From contig DASZQG010000224.1 of the NCBI GenBank assembly GCA_035550075.1, forward strand, positions 1 through 30,419: a stretch of DNA of 30,419 bases, in the 5' to 3' direction. The DNA comes from AWTP1-13 sp035550075 (GTDB lineage: Bacteria; Pseudomonadota; Alphaproteobacteria; Rhizobiales; Hyphomicrobiaceae). Made by a program: the position numbers and the translations under genes. Numbering within the stretch: the first letter of the stretch is position 1; each line of letters starts with the position of its first letter. This document shows, one piece after another, positions 1-7,267 of the stretch. The notes under the pieces were generated by a model. The model had not been told where the DNA came from. It made no database searches and worked only from the letters and a program-made list of their open reading frames with translations.

Positions 1-333
1 GTGATGATGCTGGGTGGCAAGGGCTGGTTCGCCGGGCCTGCATGCGTCCTCGCGCGCGAGAGCGTGCGGCTCTACGAGCTGTGCATGGCGCGGCAATGGG
101 AGGAAGCCGTCGCGCTGCAGAAGCGGTTGTGGTCCTTCAACGAAGTGTTCGCCAAGTACAACCTTGCCGCGTGCATCAAGGCCGCGCTGGAGATGGATGG
201 CTATCCGGTCGGCGCACCGATCCCGCCGCAGAGCGCGCTGCCCGCACAGGCCCGGGCGGACATCGCCGCGGCACTGCAGCGCGCGCGTGGCGAGGCGACC
301 CCGGCCAGGGCGCGCAAGCGCGCGGCGAAGTAA
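1..333 (+). CDS. DapA-family (dihydrodipicolinate synthase-like) aldolase/lyase, C-terminal part
   Basis: This is the last 110 residues of a gene that begins before the window. The sequence GGKGWFAGPACVLARESVRLYELC, followed by helices rich in Ala and Leu and the stretch KYNLAACIKAALEM, is typical of the C-terminal helical region of the DapA/N-acetylneuraminate lyase TIM-barrel family. The GTG at position 1 is probably an internal valine, not the start. The Schiff-base lysine and catalytic tyrosine lie in the missing part, so the substrate (pyruvate plus an aldehyde, or a keto-sugar acid) cannot be told. The tail (ARARKRAAK) is basic and probably disordered. It is transcribed towards the TRAP operon on the other strand; such lyases often sit beside transporters, but no functional link is proven here. 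Confidence 0.82.
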   Translation: MMMLGGKGWFAGPACVLARESVRLYELCMARQWEEAVALQKRLWSFNEVFAKYNLAACIKAALEMDGYPVGAPIPPQSALPAQARADIAAALQRARGEATPARARKRAAK

Positions 334-474
334 GGCGCCGGCCGGCCAGCAAGGCGTTCACATCGTGTTACAGCGATGCGCAGGCGGTCGCGGCCATCGC
401 ACTCGCGCCACATTCCGTGGGTCATTGCGAGGGGAGAAACGTGGCATCAGCAATGCGAGCGGCCAATCTTGGCG

Positions 475-657
475 ATGATCGACAGCAGATTGACGACGGC
501 CTTTGAGGGCGACCCGCTTCCTGCCTTCATAGCCAGGGCCCACGAGCAGGCCCAGCGCGAGGTTGTGACGGGACGCCTGCGCTGGACCTTTCTGGTGACG
601 ATGCTGGCCACCGTCGCCGCCGGCTTCGCCCTCGCCGGCATCGCCCTGCTGATCTGA
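475..657 (+). CDS. Possible small single-pass membrane protein, unknown function
   Basis: A 60-residue reading frame starts at ATG 475 (MIDSRLTTAFEGDPLP). It has a soluble, charged N-terminal half and one hydrophobic segment at about residues 36-60 (WTFLVTMLATVAAGFALAG). The layout suggests a cytoplasmic N-terminus with a C-terminal membrane anchor. There is no good Shine-Dalgarno sequence before 475. An in-frame extension upstream to 376 is possible but is Arg-rich and looks non-coding. It ends 29 bp before the convergent dctM stop. I do not recognise a family, and it may not be a gene. Confidence 0.35.
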   Translation: MIDSRLTTAFEGDPLPAFIARAHEQAQREVVTGRLRWTFLVTMLATVAAGFALAGIALLI

Positions 658-686
658 CGTGCGCCTCTCCGAGCCCGCCCCGCCTT

Positions 687-2054
687 CTACCGCGTGTAGA
701 GGAGGTTCGGCAGCCAAAGCACGATCTGGGGAAAAATGATGCAGAGCCCCACGCCGATCCACTGAAGGACCATGAAGTTCACCGCCGCGCGGAAAATGGT
801 CGCCATCGAGATTTCGGGCGGTGCCACGCTCTTCAAGTAGAAGAGGGAATATCCAAAAGGTGGCGACAGGAATGCCATCTGCATGTTGACCATGAAGATG
901 ACGCCGTACCACAGTGGCACGTCCTCAGGCTTCACGCCCGCAAATCCGAAAGCGCCCGCCCACTCCAGGCTCTTCATGATCGGCAGGAAGATCGGCACCG
1001 TCAGCAGCAGGATGCCGACCCAGTCCAGGAACATGCCGAGCACGAATAGGACCGCCATCATCAGCATCAGGATGCCGTAGGGCGGCAGGCCGGTGCCCAG
1101 GATCGAGTCGGCGACGAAGGTCTGCCCGCCCTTGACGATGAAGAAGCCGACGAACATCGTGGCGCCGAAGAAGATCCACATCACCATCGCCGTCGCCTTC
1201 AGTGTGGCGATGGCCGCTTCCTCGATGGCGGGCCAGGTCAACCTCCGGTTCAGCGCCGACACGAACAGGGCGCCGAAGGTGCCGATGCCGGCGGCTTCGA
1301 CCGGGGTTGCAATGCCGATGAAGATAACGCCGAGCACAAGCAAGATCAGCAGCAGCGGCGCGATGGTATTCTTGAGCAGCCGCACCTTCTCGCGCGCATC
1401 GACCCGTTCCTCCGGCGGCAGGGCCGGGCCGAGCGACGGATTGATATAGCAGCGAATCAGGATGTAGCCGACGTACAGGCTGGACAGCAGGAAGCCGGGG
1501 AATACGGAGCCGACCAGCAGCTCGCCCAGCGACTGCTGGGCGACCACGGCGTAAACGATGGCCATCACCGACGGCGGGATCAGGATGCCGAGGGTGCCGC
1601 CGGCCAGCAGCGAGCCGCAGGCCAGCTTTTGGTCGTAGCCGCGCTTGAGCATGGCCGGCAGCGCGATCATGCCCATGGTGACTTCGGTGGCGCCCACCAC
1701 GCCAACCATGGCGGCAAGCGCCGTGCACGCCAGCACGGTGGCAGCCGCCAAGCCACCCTTCACGCCGCCCAGCCACTTGTAAACAGCGTCGAACAGCTCC
1801 TCGATGATGCCGGCCTTTTCCAGCATCGCCGCCATGAAGATGAACAGCGGCACCGCCGAGAGCTGGTAGTCGGTCATGAAGGGGAAGATGCGCGACGGCA
1901 TCATGTTCAGGATGGCCGGCGTGCCGAACACGAACAGGAAGATGGTCGCCAGGCTGCCGGTGCAGAACGCCATCGGCAGGCCCAACGCCAGCAGGATGGC
2001 GAGCGAGCCGAACAGCAGGATCGTCAGCCACAGAATGTCGATTTGCAGGCCCAT
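687..2054 (-). CDS. dctM: TRAP transporter large permease subunit (DctM)
   Basis: This 455-residue, very hydrophobic protein is the ion-coupled, substrate-translocating subunit of a tripartite ATP-independent periplasmic transporter in the inner membrane. Family marks include the N-terminal helix MGLQIDILWLTILLFGSLA, the glycine-rich half-site regions (VGVVGATEVTMGMIALPAML; LAGGTLGILIPPSV) and a second pseudo-repeat near the C-terminus (LFVLGMFLDWVGILLLTVPI; FLSPPFGYSLFYLKSVAP). The length is normal for DctM. The ATG at 2054 follows the dctQ stop by 3 bp, so the two are translationally linked. It is the last gene of the luxR-dctP-dctQ-dctM run. Homology to the mannitol/chloroaromatic or keto-acid TRAP group looks likely, but the substrate is unknown. 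Confidence 0.95.
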   Translation of the reverse strand: MGLQIDILWLTILLFGSLAILLALGLPMAFCTGSLATIFLFVFGTPAILNMMPSRIFPFMTDYQLSAVPLFIFMAAMLEKAGIIEELFDAVYKWLGGVKGGLAAATVLACTALAAMVGVVGATEVTMGMIALPAMLKRGYDQKLACGSLLAGGTLGILIPPSVMAIVYAVVAQQSLGELLVGSVFPGFLLSSLYVGYILIRCYINPSLGPALPPEERVDAREKVRLLKNTIAPLLLILLVLGVIFIGIATPVEAAGIGTFGALFVSALNRRLTWPAIEEAAIATLKATAMVMWIFFGATMFVGFFIVKGGQTFVADSILGTGLPPYGILMLMMAVLFVLGMFLDWVGILLLTVPIFLPIMKSLEWAGAFGFAGVKPEDVPLWYGVIFMVNMQMAFLSPPFGYSLFYLKSVAPPEISMATIFRAAVNFMVLQWIGVGLCIIFPQIVLWLPNLLYTR

Positions 2055-2057
2055 GGT

Positions 2058-3185
2058 TCAGGCTCTCCCCCGTGCCACGAACACGATGTCCTTGATGAGT
2101 TTGGAAAGCCCCTGGAGTGCCAGCAGGCCCGCGCCCAACGGTATGGTCAGCTTCACCACCCAGTACTGCACCGCCCATTCCGTAAACGAGACCTCGCCGT
2201 TATTCACCGCGTCTGCGGCGAACCTCCAGCCGGTGACGAGCATCGTCAGAATGAAGATGAAAAAGAACACCGAGGTGATGATGTCGGCGATGGCCTTGCC
2301 GCGTGGGGATAGTTTCACATACAGCACATCTACGCGCACGTGCTGGTCCTCGCGGTAGGCGTAGGCGCCCGACAGCATGTATTGCATGCCGAACATCAGG
2401 AACATGCTCTCGTGCACCCAATTGGTCGGCGAATTGAACACGTAGCGAGCCAACACCTCGTAGTAGTAGACGAACACGGCGATCATGCCCCAGTAGCCGA
2501 CGTATTCGCCGACCTTGCCGTTGAGCCAGTCTATCGCGTCGGTGACGCGCGTGTGCACGCCGAGGGTGGGGTCTTCGTGGGTGCCCGCCTGGGCCACGTC
2601 CGGTATCGCGATTTCGGGCGGCGCGTTGGCGAGCATCGCGTCGTCACGCGCCTGTGCGCGCCTCGTCAGCAACGGCAGCAGCACGGCGTCGAGGATCAGC
2701 AGCGCGGCAATGGCGATGGCCAGTACCCTTGAGATATTGCGCCAAAAGCCGAGTTCGCCGGCGGCCGCATCGAGGGCGCTCTTGGCCTTTGCCATCTCGG
2801 CTTCAGAGTTTTGGAGGCGCTGACTTGCCTCGGGCGACAATTGCACGCCGGGGTTGGGCCGCATGCGCTCCACGGTGTGAAGGACGCGCTCGTAGACCGA
2901 GTTGGTGCGCGAAACGTCCTCGCGCCGGTCGCGAATGATGTCGTTGCAATAGAGCACGCCCACCATCAGCACGAGATAGACCGCGCCCCACAAACTCCTC
3001 AGATAAAAGCGGTGCAGCCCCCACAGCCCGGCGGTGATCCAGAACAGGTAGGCAATGAACAGGGATGCGCGCCTCGGCGCGCCTCGGCGCTTCTGGCGGG
3101 CGATCATGAACATCGCGATGAAAGGAAAGACGAGGAGAGTTCCCCAATAGAGCCAATGGGGCAGAATGAAATTGAGATCGGGCAT
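2058..3185 (-). CDS. dctQ: TRAP transporter small permease (DctQ) with an N-terminal TM2-like extension
   Basis: At 375 residues this is about twice the usual DctQ length. Residues 215-372 form a normal DctQ domain of four helices (EVLARYVFNSPTNWVHES, then AYREDQHVRVDVLY), which partners DctM in the membrane. The N-terminal 90 residues hold a hydrophobic helix (8-28), a basic loop (QKRRGAPRRA) and a pair of helices around residues 41-81 with GLHRFYL at 56-62, which looks like the TM2 domain signature. Residues 115-147 are Ala/Glu/Lys-rich and could form a short coiled coil, followed by another helix (153-173). The start is the ATG at 3185; the Shine-Dalgarno sequence is weak. It lies 96 bp after dctP, with a strong hairpin in the gap, and 3 bp before dctM. 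The DctQ assignment is secure; the TM2 assignment is by eye. Confidence 0.9.
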   Translation of the reverse strand: MPDLNFILPHWLYWGTLLVFPFIAMFMIARQKRRGAPRRASLFIAYLFWITAGLWGLHRFYLRSLWGAVYLVLMVGVLYCNDIIRDRREDVSRTNSVYERVLHTVERMRPNPGVQLSPEASQRLQNSEAEMAKAKSALDAAAGELGFWRNISRVLAIAIAALLILDAVLLPLLTRRAQARDDAMLANAPPEIAIPDVAQAGTHEDPTLGVHTRVTDAIDWLNGKVGEYVGYWGMIAVFVYYYEVLARYVFNSPTNWVHESMFLMFGMQYMLSGAYAYREDQHVRVDVLYVKLSPRGKAIADIITSVFFFIFILTMLVTGWRFAADAVNNGEVSFTEWAVQYWVVKLTIPLGAGLLALQGLSKLIKDIVFVARGRA

Positions 3186-3219
3186 GGGGATTCTCGATAG
3201 CGGAAGCGTGCACAGAGAG

Positions 3220-3247
3220 GCGGGAGGCGCCTTTGGCGCCTCGCCGC
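3220..3247 (-). terminator. Hairpin between dctP and dctQ (probable attenuator or mRNA stabiliser)
   Basis: A perfect 8-bp stem, GAGGCGCC (3224-3231) with GGCGCCTC (3235-3242), closes on a TTT loop. It extends by four more pairs (GCGG 3220-3223 with CCGC 3244-3247) past a one-base bulge at 3243. It lies about 35 nt after the dctP stop in the direction of transcription. There is no U-run after it, so partial termination or protection of the dctP 3' end is more likely than full termination. Confidence 0.5.
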
Positions 3248-3281
3248 GTGTTTGCGTTATGTCGAAATCCGAGGGCTGAAC

Positions 3282-4391
3282 CTACAGGTCCAGCTTCTGG
3301 CCCTTGTACATGTCCGGGGTCACGTAGCCGAGGCTCGGCGACTCCATCAGTTCGAGCTGGGCCTTGAAGACGCGTGCGGCGTCCTTGTCCTTGTTCGCCC
3401 ACTTGAACCAGATCGGCACCGCCACGCGCTGGAACTTCTCGAGGTCTTCGACCGGCAGCCGGTTGATTTCCGTGCCCGCCTTGATGAACTTCTCCCAGGC
3501 TTCCGTGTCGGCTTTCTGGATGGCGCCGAAATGCGCGGCCGAATAGGCCTCGGTTTCGTTTTCGACCCACAGCTTCATCGCCGGCGACAGCTTGTTCCAC
3601 ACGTTCATGTTGACGACGAGATCCATCAGGTCGACGGGCTGGTAAATGGACTCGAGGCCGACAGGTCCCATCCAGATGTACTTGGTGACCTGCTGGAACC
3701 CGAGGTCCCAGTTGACCGCCGGGCCCGTATAGTCCGCCGCGTCAACCGTGCCCTTCTCGAGCGCGGAGAACACCTCGCCACCGGGCAGCAGCGTGGTGCG
3801 CGCACCGATCGCCGCGAACCCTTCGGCGATCATGCCGCCGGGAACGCGCAGTTTGAGGCCCTTGAAGTCCTCGATCGAACGGATCGGTTTCTTCGAATGC
3901 ACGATATTGGGACCGTGATGAATGCGGCCGACCCAGAACAGGCCCTGCTTGGCGTAGATTTCGCGGGCCATCTTCACGCCGTCCTTGCCGTAGAAGAAGA
4001 TGTCCCATTCGTGCGGGTAGCGCAGCCCCATCAGGTACGACGACAGAAATGCCGTGGCCGGAATTTTGCCGACCCAATAGACGCAGAACGAATTCATCGC
4101 TTCGAGAACGCCGTTCTTCACGCCGTCGAGCAGCTCGAAATCGCCCACGATTTCCTTGGCCGCGAAGGGCTTGAATTCCAGTTCGCCGCCGGTCTTCTCT
4201 TTGATCGAATTGCACCAGGCCTTGAACGTATTGAGGCCAACGCCGGCAGGCCAGGAGGTCTGCACCTTCCAGGTCGTCGTCGTTGCGGCTTCGGCATTGC
4301 GAATGTACGGCGCGGCGACAGCGGTACTGGCACCAGCGAGCGCGGCGCCGCGTAGAAACTTGCGCCGAGTTTGCGAGTTACCCTTCTGCAT
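3282..4391 (-). CDS. dctP: TRAP transporter periplasmic substrate-binding protein (DctP/TakP-like), Tat signal
   Basis: This 369-residue binding protein captures the solute in the periplasm and passes it to DctQ/DctM. The N-terminus carries a twin-arginine signal (TRRKFLRGAALAG, residues 8-20) with likely cleavage after the AEA near residue 35. The mature part begins with WKVQTSWPAGVG and shows the family's conserved GLKLRVPG segment with the carboxylate-binding arginine, then LPGGEVFSALEKGTVDAAD. This pattern fits the DctP superfamily, TakP/mannitol-chloroaromatic branch. The ATG at 4391 is chosen because AGGAAGG lies just upstream and the Tat motif then sits at the right place; an in-frame ATG 40 codons further up would bury it. 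The gene is first of the dctPQM set, 360 bp downstream of luxR. Substrate is probably an organic or keto acid (inference). Confidence 0.94.
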   Translation of the reverse strand: MQKGNSQTRRKFLRGAALAGASTAVAAPYIRNAEAATTTTWKVQTSWPAGVGLNTFKAWCNSIKEKTGGELEFKPFAAKEIVGDFELLDGVKNGVLEAMNSFCVYWVGKIPATAFLSSYLMGLRYPHEWDIFFYGKDGVKMAREIYAKQGLFWVGRIHHGPNIVHSKKPIRSIEDFKGLKLRVPGGMIAEGFAAIGARTTLLPGGEVFSALEKGTVDAADYTGPAVNWDLGFQQVTKYIWMGPVGLESIYQPVDLMDLVVNMNVWNKLSPAMKLWVENETEAYSAAHFGAIQKADTEAWEKFIKAGTEINRLPVEDLEKFQRVAVPIWFKWANKDKDAARVFKAQLELMESPSLGYVTPDMYKGQKLDL

Positions 4392-4751
4392 GGACCTTCC
4401 TCCGAGTTCTTTGCGCTTGGCATTTTGAATGCCAGCAAGAGGCGCAGTTTGGCTCTGGCCCCTGCGCGGCGTCAATTTCGCCACCGGCAAAACTGCACCC
4501 GCCTCCGCCAAAACCAGCGAGCGGCCGCACCAAGTGCGACCAAGCGCTCACCGGCGCCGACACTATACGAGAGGCATTCTTTTTGGGAGTAGTAAAGTCA
4601 GCCAAAAGACGGTGGCGTCTGAACACGCCTTAAGTGGGAGGCCTCCCAGCGCCTGCACCACAGACCTGTTCTGCTCGGGCGTTCCGAATCGCGCGATCGC
4701 AGATTGGCATTCGACACGGTCGGCCAGCCTACGTCGGTGCGCGCCCGCCCG
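4392..4751. promoter_or_regulatory. luxR-dctP intergenic region, probable dctP promoter
   Basis: This 360-bp gap has no convincing gene. On the minus strand TATAGT (4567-4562) is a possible -10 box, but no good -35 lies at the right distance. The gap also holds a perfect 14-bp palindrome (4635-4648, listed separately) and the 8-bp palindrome GCGATCGC (4693-4700). An A/T-richer stretch at about 4562-4615 is the likeliest promoter zone for the TRAP genes. The assignment is by position and composition only. Confidence 0.35.
4635..4648. promoter_or_regulatory. Perfect 14-bp palindrome upstream of dctP (operator candidate)
   Basis: TGGGAGGCCTCCCA is its own reverse complement, with no spacer. It sits between luxR and dctP, about 245 bp upstream of the dctP start and 104 bp past the luxR stop. 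It could be a binding site for a dimeric regulator or part of a luxR 3' hairpin; it has no U-run, which argues against a standard terminator. Confidence 0.35.
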
Positions 4752-5663
4752 TTATGGCTCGGCTTGACCCGCCTCGCCGCGCTCCCTTGCCGGTAGCGCG
4801 GGAGGCGTGGCGACAGGGGCATCTGCGCGCGCCTTGTTCGCCCAGTGGCCAACGTCGAGCAGCGGGTCTCGGTCCTCACCACTCGCCGAGGAGATTGCCT
4901 TCAGCGCCAGGGCGAACAGCTGTCCCTGTGAGGAGATGGCTAGCTTGTGGTAGGCGTTGCGCCGGTGAACGCGTACCGTGCCGAGCGAGATAGACAGGGC
5001 CCGTGCAATGGCGCCGGCCGACATGCCCGCCAACATGAAGCGAACCACATTGGCTTCGCGGCTCGTCAGCACGCTGGTGCCGAAGCGGTGCAGGATGCCC
5101 TCGATGCGTCCGTTTTCCTGCATCTCCTTTGTGATTTCGGAGGGAAAAAGACCGCCGCAGGCGGTAGCGTGCCGGCCGACGAACTCGGCCAGCGCCGGCA
5201 GCCACTGCGCCAGCTTCGCCAGCTCGGTCTTGTTGAACGCTCCGGTCCGCTTCGTGCGTTCCAGGCCGATCGTGAACACCCGGCCCGGCTCCAGCGGCAC
5301 CAGGTAGTTCACTTCGTCCACAACGCGGATGCTTTTGTAGTAGGTCGTGTAATAGTCCGAGCGTTCGAAATCCTCGCCGGCAACGTCGGCCAGCCGCAGG
5401 AATACCGGTTCGGCGATTTCGCGCGAGGCGAGGTAGAACGGATCGAGCAGATAGGCGCCCATGACGTAGCGCGACGGTCGTGGTGGCAGCCGCGATCCCT
5501 CGGCCTGCTCTGCCAGGACGCGCGGCGGTCGGGTTCTGCCGTAGAGCAATGCGGAAGCGGCGTCGACCCTGACCTCGAAGTTCAGCAGATCGAGGAGGGC
5601 GTGCGGAAATCCCTCGAGCCCAACCTGGGCCAGGATGACCGCGATGGCCTCAGCAATGCCCAT
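4752..5663 (-). CDS. LuxR-family transcriptional regulator
   Basis: This 303-residue protein has a C-terminal LuxR/FixJ-type helix-turn-helix at about residues 198-252 (LTSREANVVRFMLAGMSAGA, then ISLGTVRVHRRNAYHKL). The recognition helix lies around SLGTVRVHRRNAY. The N-terminal 180 residues look like a GAF/PAS-type sensor (DPFYLASREIAEPVFLRLAD; YYTTYYKSIRVVDEVNYLVP) and do not resemble an acyl-homoserine-lactone domain or a receiver. The tail after residue 260 is Pro/Ala-rich and probably disordered. The ATG at 5663 has GGGAG at the right distance. The gene lies between the TRAP genes downstream on the same strand and the divergent livKHMGF operon, so it is the natural candidate regulator of both (inference). 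The effector is unknown. Confidence 0.9.
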   Translation of the reverse strand: MGIAEAIAVILAQVGLEGFPHALLDLLNFEVRVDAASALLYGRTRPPRVLAEQAEGSRLPPRPSRYVMGAYLLDPFYLASREIAEPVFLRLADVAGEDFERSDYYTTYYKSIRVVDEVNYLVPLEPGRVFTIGLERTKRTGAFNKTELAKLAQWLPALAEFVGRHATACGGLFPSEITKEMQENGRIEGILHRFGTSVLTSREANVVRFMLAGMSAGAIARALSISLGTVRVHRRNAYHKLAISSQGQLFALALKAISSASGEDRDPLLDVGHWANKARADAPVATPPALPARERGEAGQAEP

Positions 5664-5897
5664 GTGCTGGCTCCCAAGCCATGCTTCGAGCGCAGCATTG
5701 TCCTACGCGAAACGCATACCCAACAATTGGTATTTCTTCCTAGATCCGACCGAACTCCCTCATCGGAATGGGTATTTTAGCCTACCTCGGACAGGGTATG
5801 GCCCTCTTGCACCCCGCTAAATACGCTCTGTTGCCTGGCGCTGAGCCTTTCCCGCGCTGTCCGGTCAACAAAAGAAATTTGAGGAGGAACGCTACCC
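5664..5897. promoter_or_regulatory. Divergent luxR-livK control region with repeated GGTAT motifs
   Basis: This 234-bp gap is richer in A and T than its flanks. It holds an imperfect 22-bp direct repeat (5729-5750 and 5771-5792; 16 of 22 bases the same, both beginning GGTATTT and both having CCTA at offset 11). The copies start 42 bp apart, about four turns of DNA. Two more GGGTAT words occur, at 5794-5799 on the plus strand and at 5716-5721 on the minus strand. The strand bias and helical phasing suggest binding sites for the adjacent regulator acting on livK. I could not settle on -35 and -10 boxes. Confidence 0.45.
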
Positions 5898-7127
5898 ATG
5901 GGTCATGGACCATTTGCAATTGCGGCCACGGTAGGTGCGGCCGCCTTTTTGCTTTCGGCTGGTGCGCAGGCCGAAGAATGCGGCACGATCCAACTCGGCG
6001 CGGCGCTATCGGCGACGGGTATCTACGCCTCGAATGGCCAGAATACGAAGAACGGCTACGAATTCGCCCTCAAGAAAATCAACGATGCCGGCGGCGTCAA
6101 GATTGGGGGTAAGTGTTATCATTTCCAGATTAAATACTACGACGATGAGTCGACGCCGGCGCGCGCTGCGCAGCTGATCGAGCGACTGATCGACCAGGAT
6201 CACATCCAGTACGTCCTCGGTCCCTACTCTTCGCCGCTTGCCAAGGCGGTGCTGCCGGTCACCGAGAAGTACAAGACGCCGATCGTGCAGGCAGAGGCCG
6301 CATCGCGCTCCCTGTTCACGCAGGGCTACAAGTACCACTTTGGCATCATCGCGACGTCAGAGAAATACCTGGCGCCAGTCGTCGATATGGCGGCCGATAT
6401 TGCCAAGAAGGCCGGCAAGAATCCTTCGGCCGTGAGGGTCGCCATGATCTTCCAGGACGATCCCTTCTCGCTGGACGTCCGAGCGGGCGTTGTCGAAGCG
6501 GTCAAGAACTACAAGATGCAGACGCTGATCGACGACCGCATGCCGAAGGACCTGAACGACATCACCAGCTTCCTCACCAAGGTCAAAGCGCTGAAGCCGG
6601 ACCTGCTGCTCGTCTCGGGCCACGAGAAGGGTGCGATCACCGCCGCACGTCAAATGGCCGAGCTGAAGATCGAGGTGCCGCTGGTGGGCATGACGCACTG
6701 CGAGTCGGGCAAGCTCACCCAGGACTTCCCGAAGTCCGCGGAAGGCTTCGTATGTCCGACGCAGTGGGACGAGACGATGAAGGCCAGCGATCCCATGTTC
6801 GGGACCGCGGCGAAGTACAACGAAGAGATGAAGGCGGCCTACAAGTACAAAGTCGTGCCCTACCAGACGGCCGACGCCAGCGCGGCCGTCTACGTGTGGT
6901 ACGACGCCTTCAAGCGCGCGCAGTCGCTCGACAAGGAGAAGGTGCGCGAGGCCCTGACGAAGACCGACATGAAGACCTTCGTCGGCGGCGTGAAGTTCAA
7001 GGAGGACGGCAGCAACCCGGTTAAGGAAATGGCCATGCGCCAGATCCAGGGCAGCAAGTACAAGGTCGTGTGGCCGGAGCACATCGCGGCGGCGAAACTC
7101 GTGTATCCGCGCGACGCTCAGTACTGA
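5898..7127 (+). CDS. livK: Liv-type ABC transporter periplasmic substrate-binding protein
   Basis: This 409-residue protein is a type I periplasmic binding protein of the Leu/Ile/Val (LivJ/LivK) family. It carries a Sec signal peptide (residues 1-25, cleavage after AGAQA) and then the family opening GTIQLGAALSATGIYASNGQ. Other marks are KKINDAGGVKIGGKCYHFQI, YYDDESTPARAAQLIERLI and VLGPYSSPLAKAV, which form the first lobe and ligand cleft. The ATG at 5898 is supported by GAGGAGGAAC just upstream. It is the first gene of a five-gene operon, 140 bp before livH with a hairpin in between. The family binds branched-chain amino acids, but also amides, urea and aromatic acids, so the ligand is open. 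The divergent luxR gene may control it. Confidence 0.93.
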   Translation: MGHGPFAIAATVGAAAFLLSAGAQAEECGTIQLGAALSATGIYASNGQNTKNGYEFALKKINDAGGVKIGGKCYHFQIKYYDDESTPARAAQLIERLIDQDHIQYVLGPYSSPLAKAVLPVTEKYKTPIVQAEAASRSLFTQGYKYHFGIIATSEKYLAPVVDMAADIAKKAGKNPSAVRVAMIFQDDPFSLDVRAGVVEAVKNYKMQTLIDDRMPKDLNDITSFLTKVKALKPDLLLVSGHEKGAITAARQMAELKIEVPLVGMTHCESGKLTQDFPKSAEGFVCPTQWDETMKASDPMFGTAAKYNEEMKAAYKYKVVPYQTADASAAVYVWYDAFKRAQSLDKEKVREALTKTDMKTFVGGVKFKEDGSNPVKEMAMRQIQGSKYKVVWPEHIAAAKLVYPRDAQY

Positions 7128-7138
7128 TCGGGTGAGGC

Positions 7139-7165
7139 GAGGCGGGCGGGCGTGCCGTCCGCCTC
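7139..7165 (+). terminator. Stem-loop between livK and livH (probable attenuator)
   Basis: An 11-bp stem (GAGGCGGGCGG 7139-7149 with CCGTCCGCCTC 7155-7165, one G-U pair) closes on a 5-nt loop, 11 nt after the livK stop. No U-run follows. Position and strength suggest partial termination or 3'-end protection that raises livK mRNA above livHMGF. Confidence 0.5.
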
Positions 7166-7267
7166 CCCGCCTGCCGCGAGCCTTTCCCAGCCGCGGCTCG
7201 GTGGCGCGGCCCACGCGCCATCCAATAACTCTCTTGTAGCCCATCGCCCTTGGAAAGAGCGGTCAGG

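Noticed and set aside
441..506. GTG start with a good AGGGGAG ribosome site and 21 codons
   Set aside because: The frame is too short and has no recognisable peptide; possible leader peptide but nothing supports it.
3061..3091. Tandem CGCGCCTCGG words inside dctQ
   Set aside because: They encode the basic loop of the protein in frame and look like a codon-level coincidence in Arg/Ala/Gly-rich DNA.
3252..4355. 367-codon open frame on the plus strand, antisense to dctP
   Set aside because: dctP has a Tat signal and family motifs; the opposite frame has neither a domain nor a ribosome site.
5798..5812. Sigma-54-like promoter (TGGCCCTCTTGCA) before livK
   Set aside because: The GG and GC elements are three bases too close for a -24/-12 promoter.
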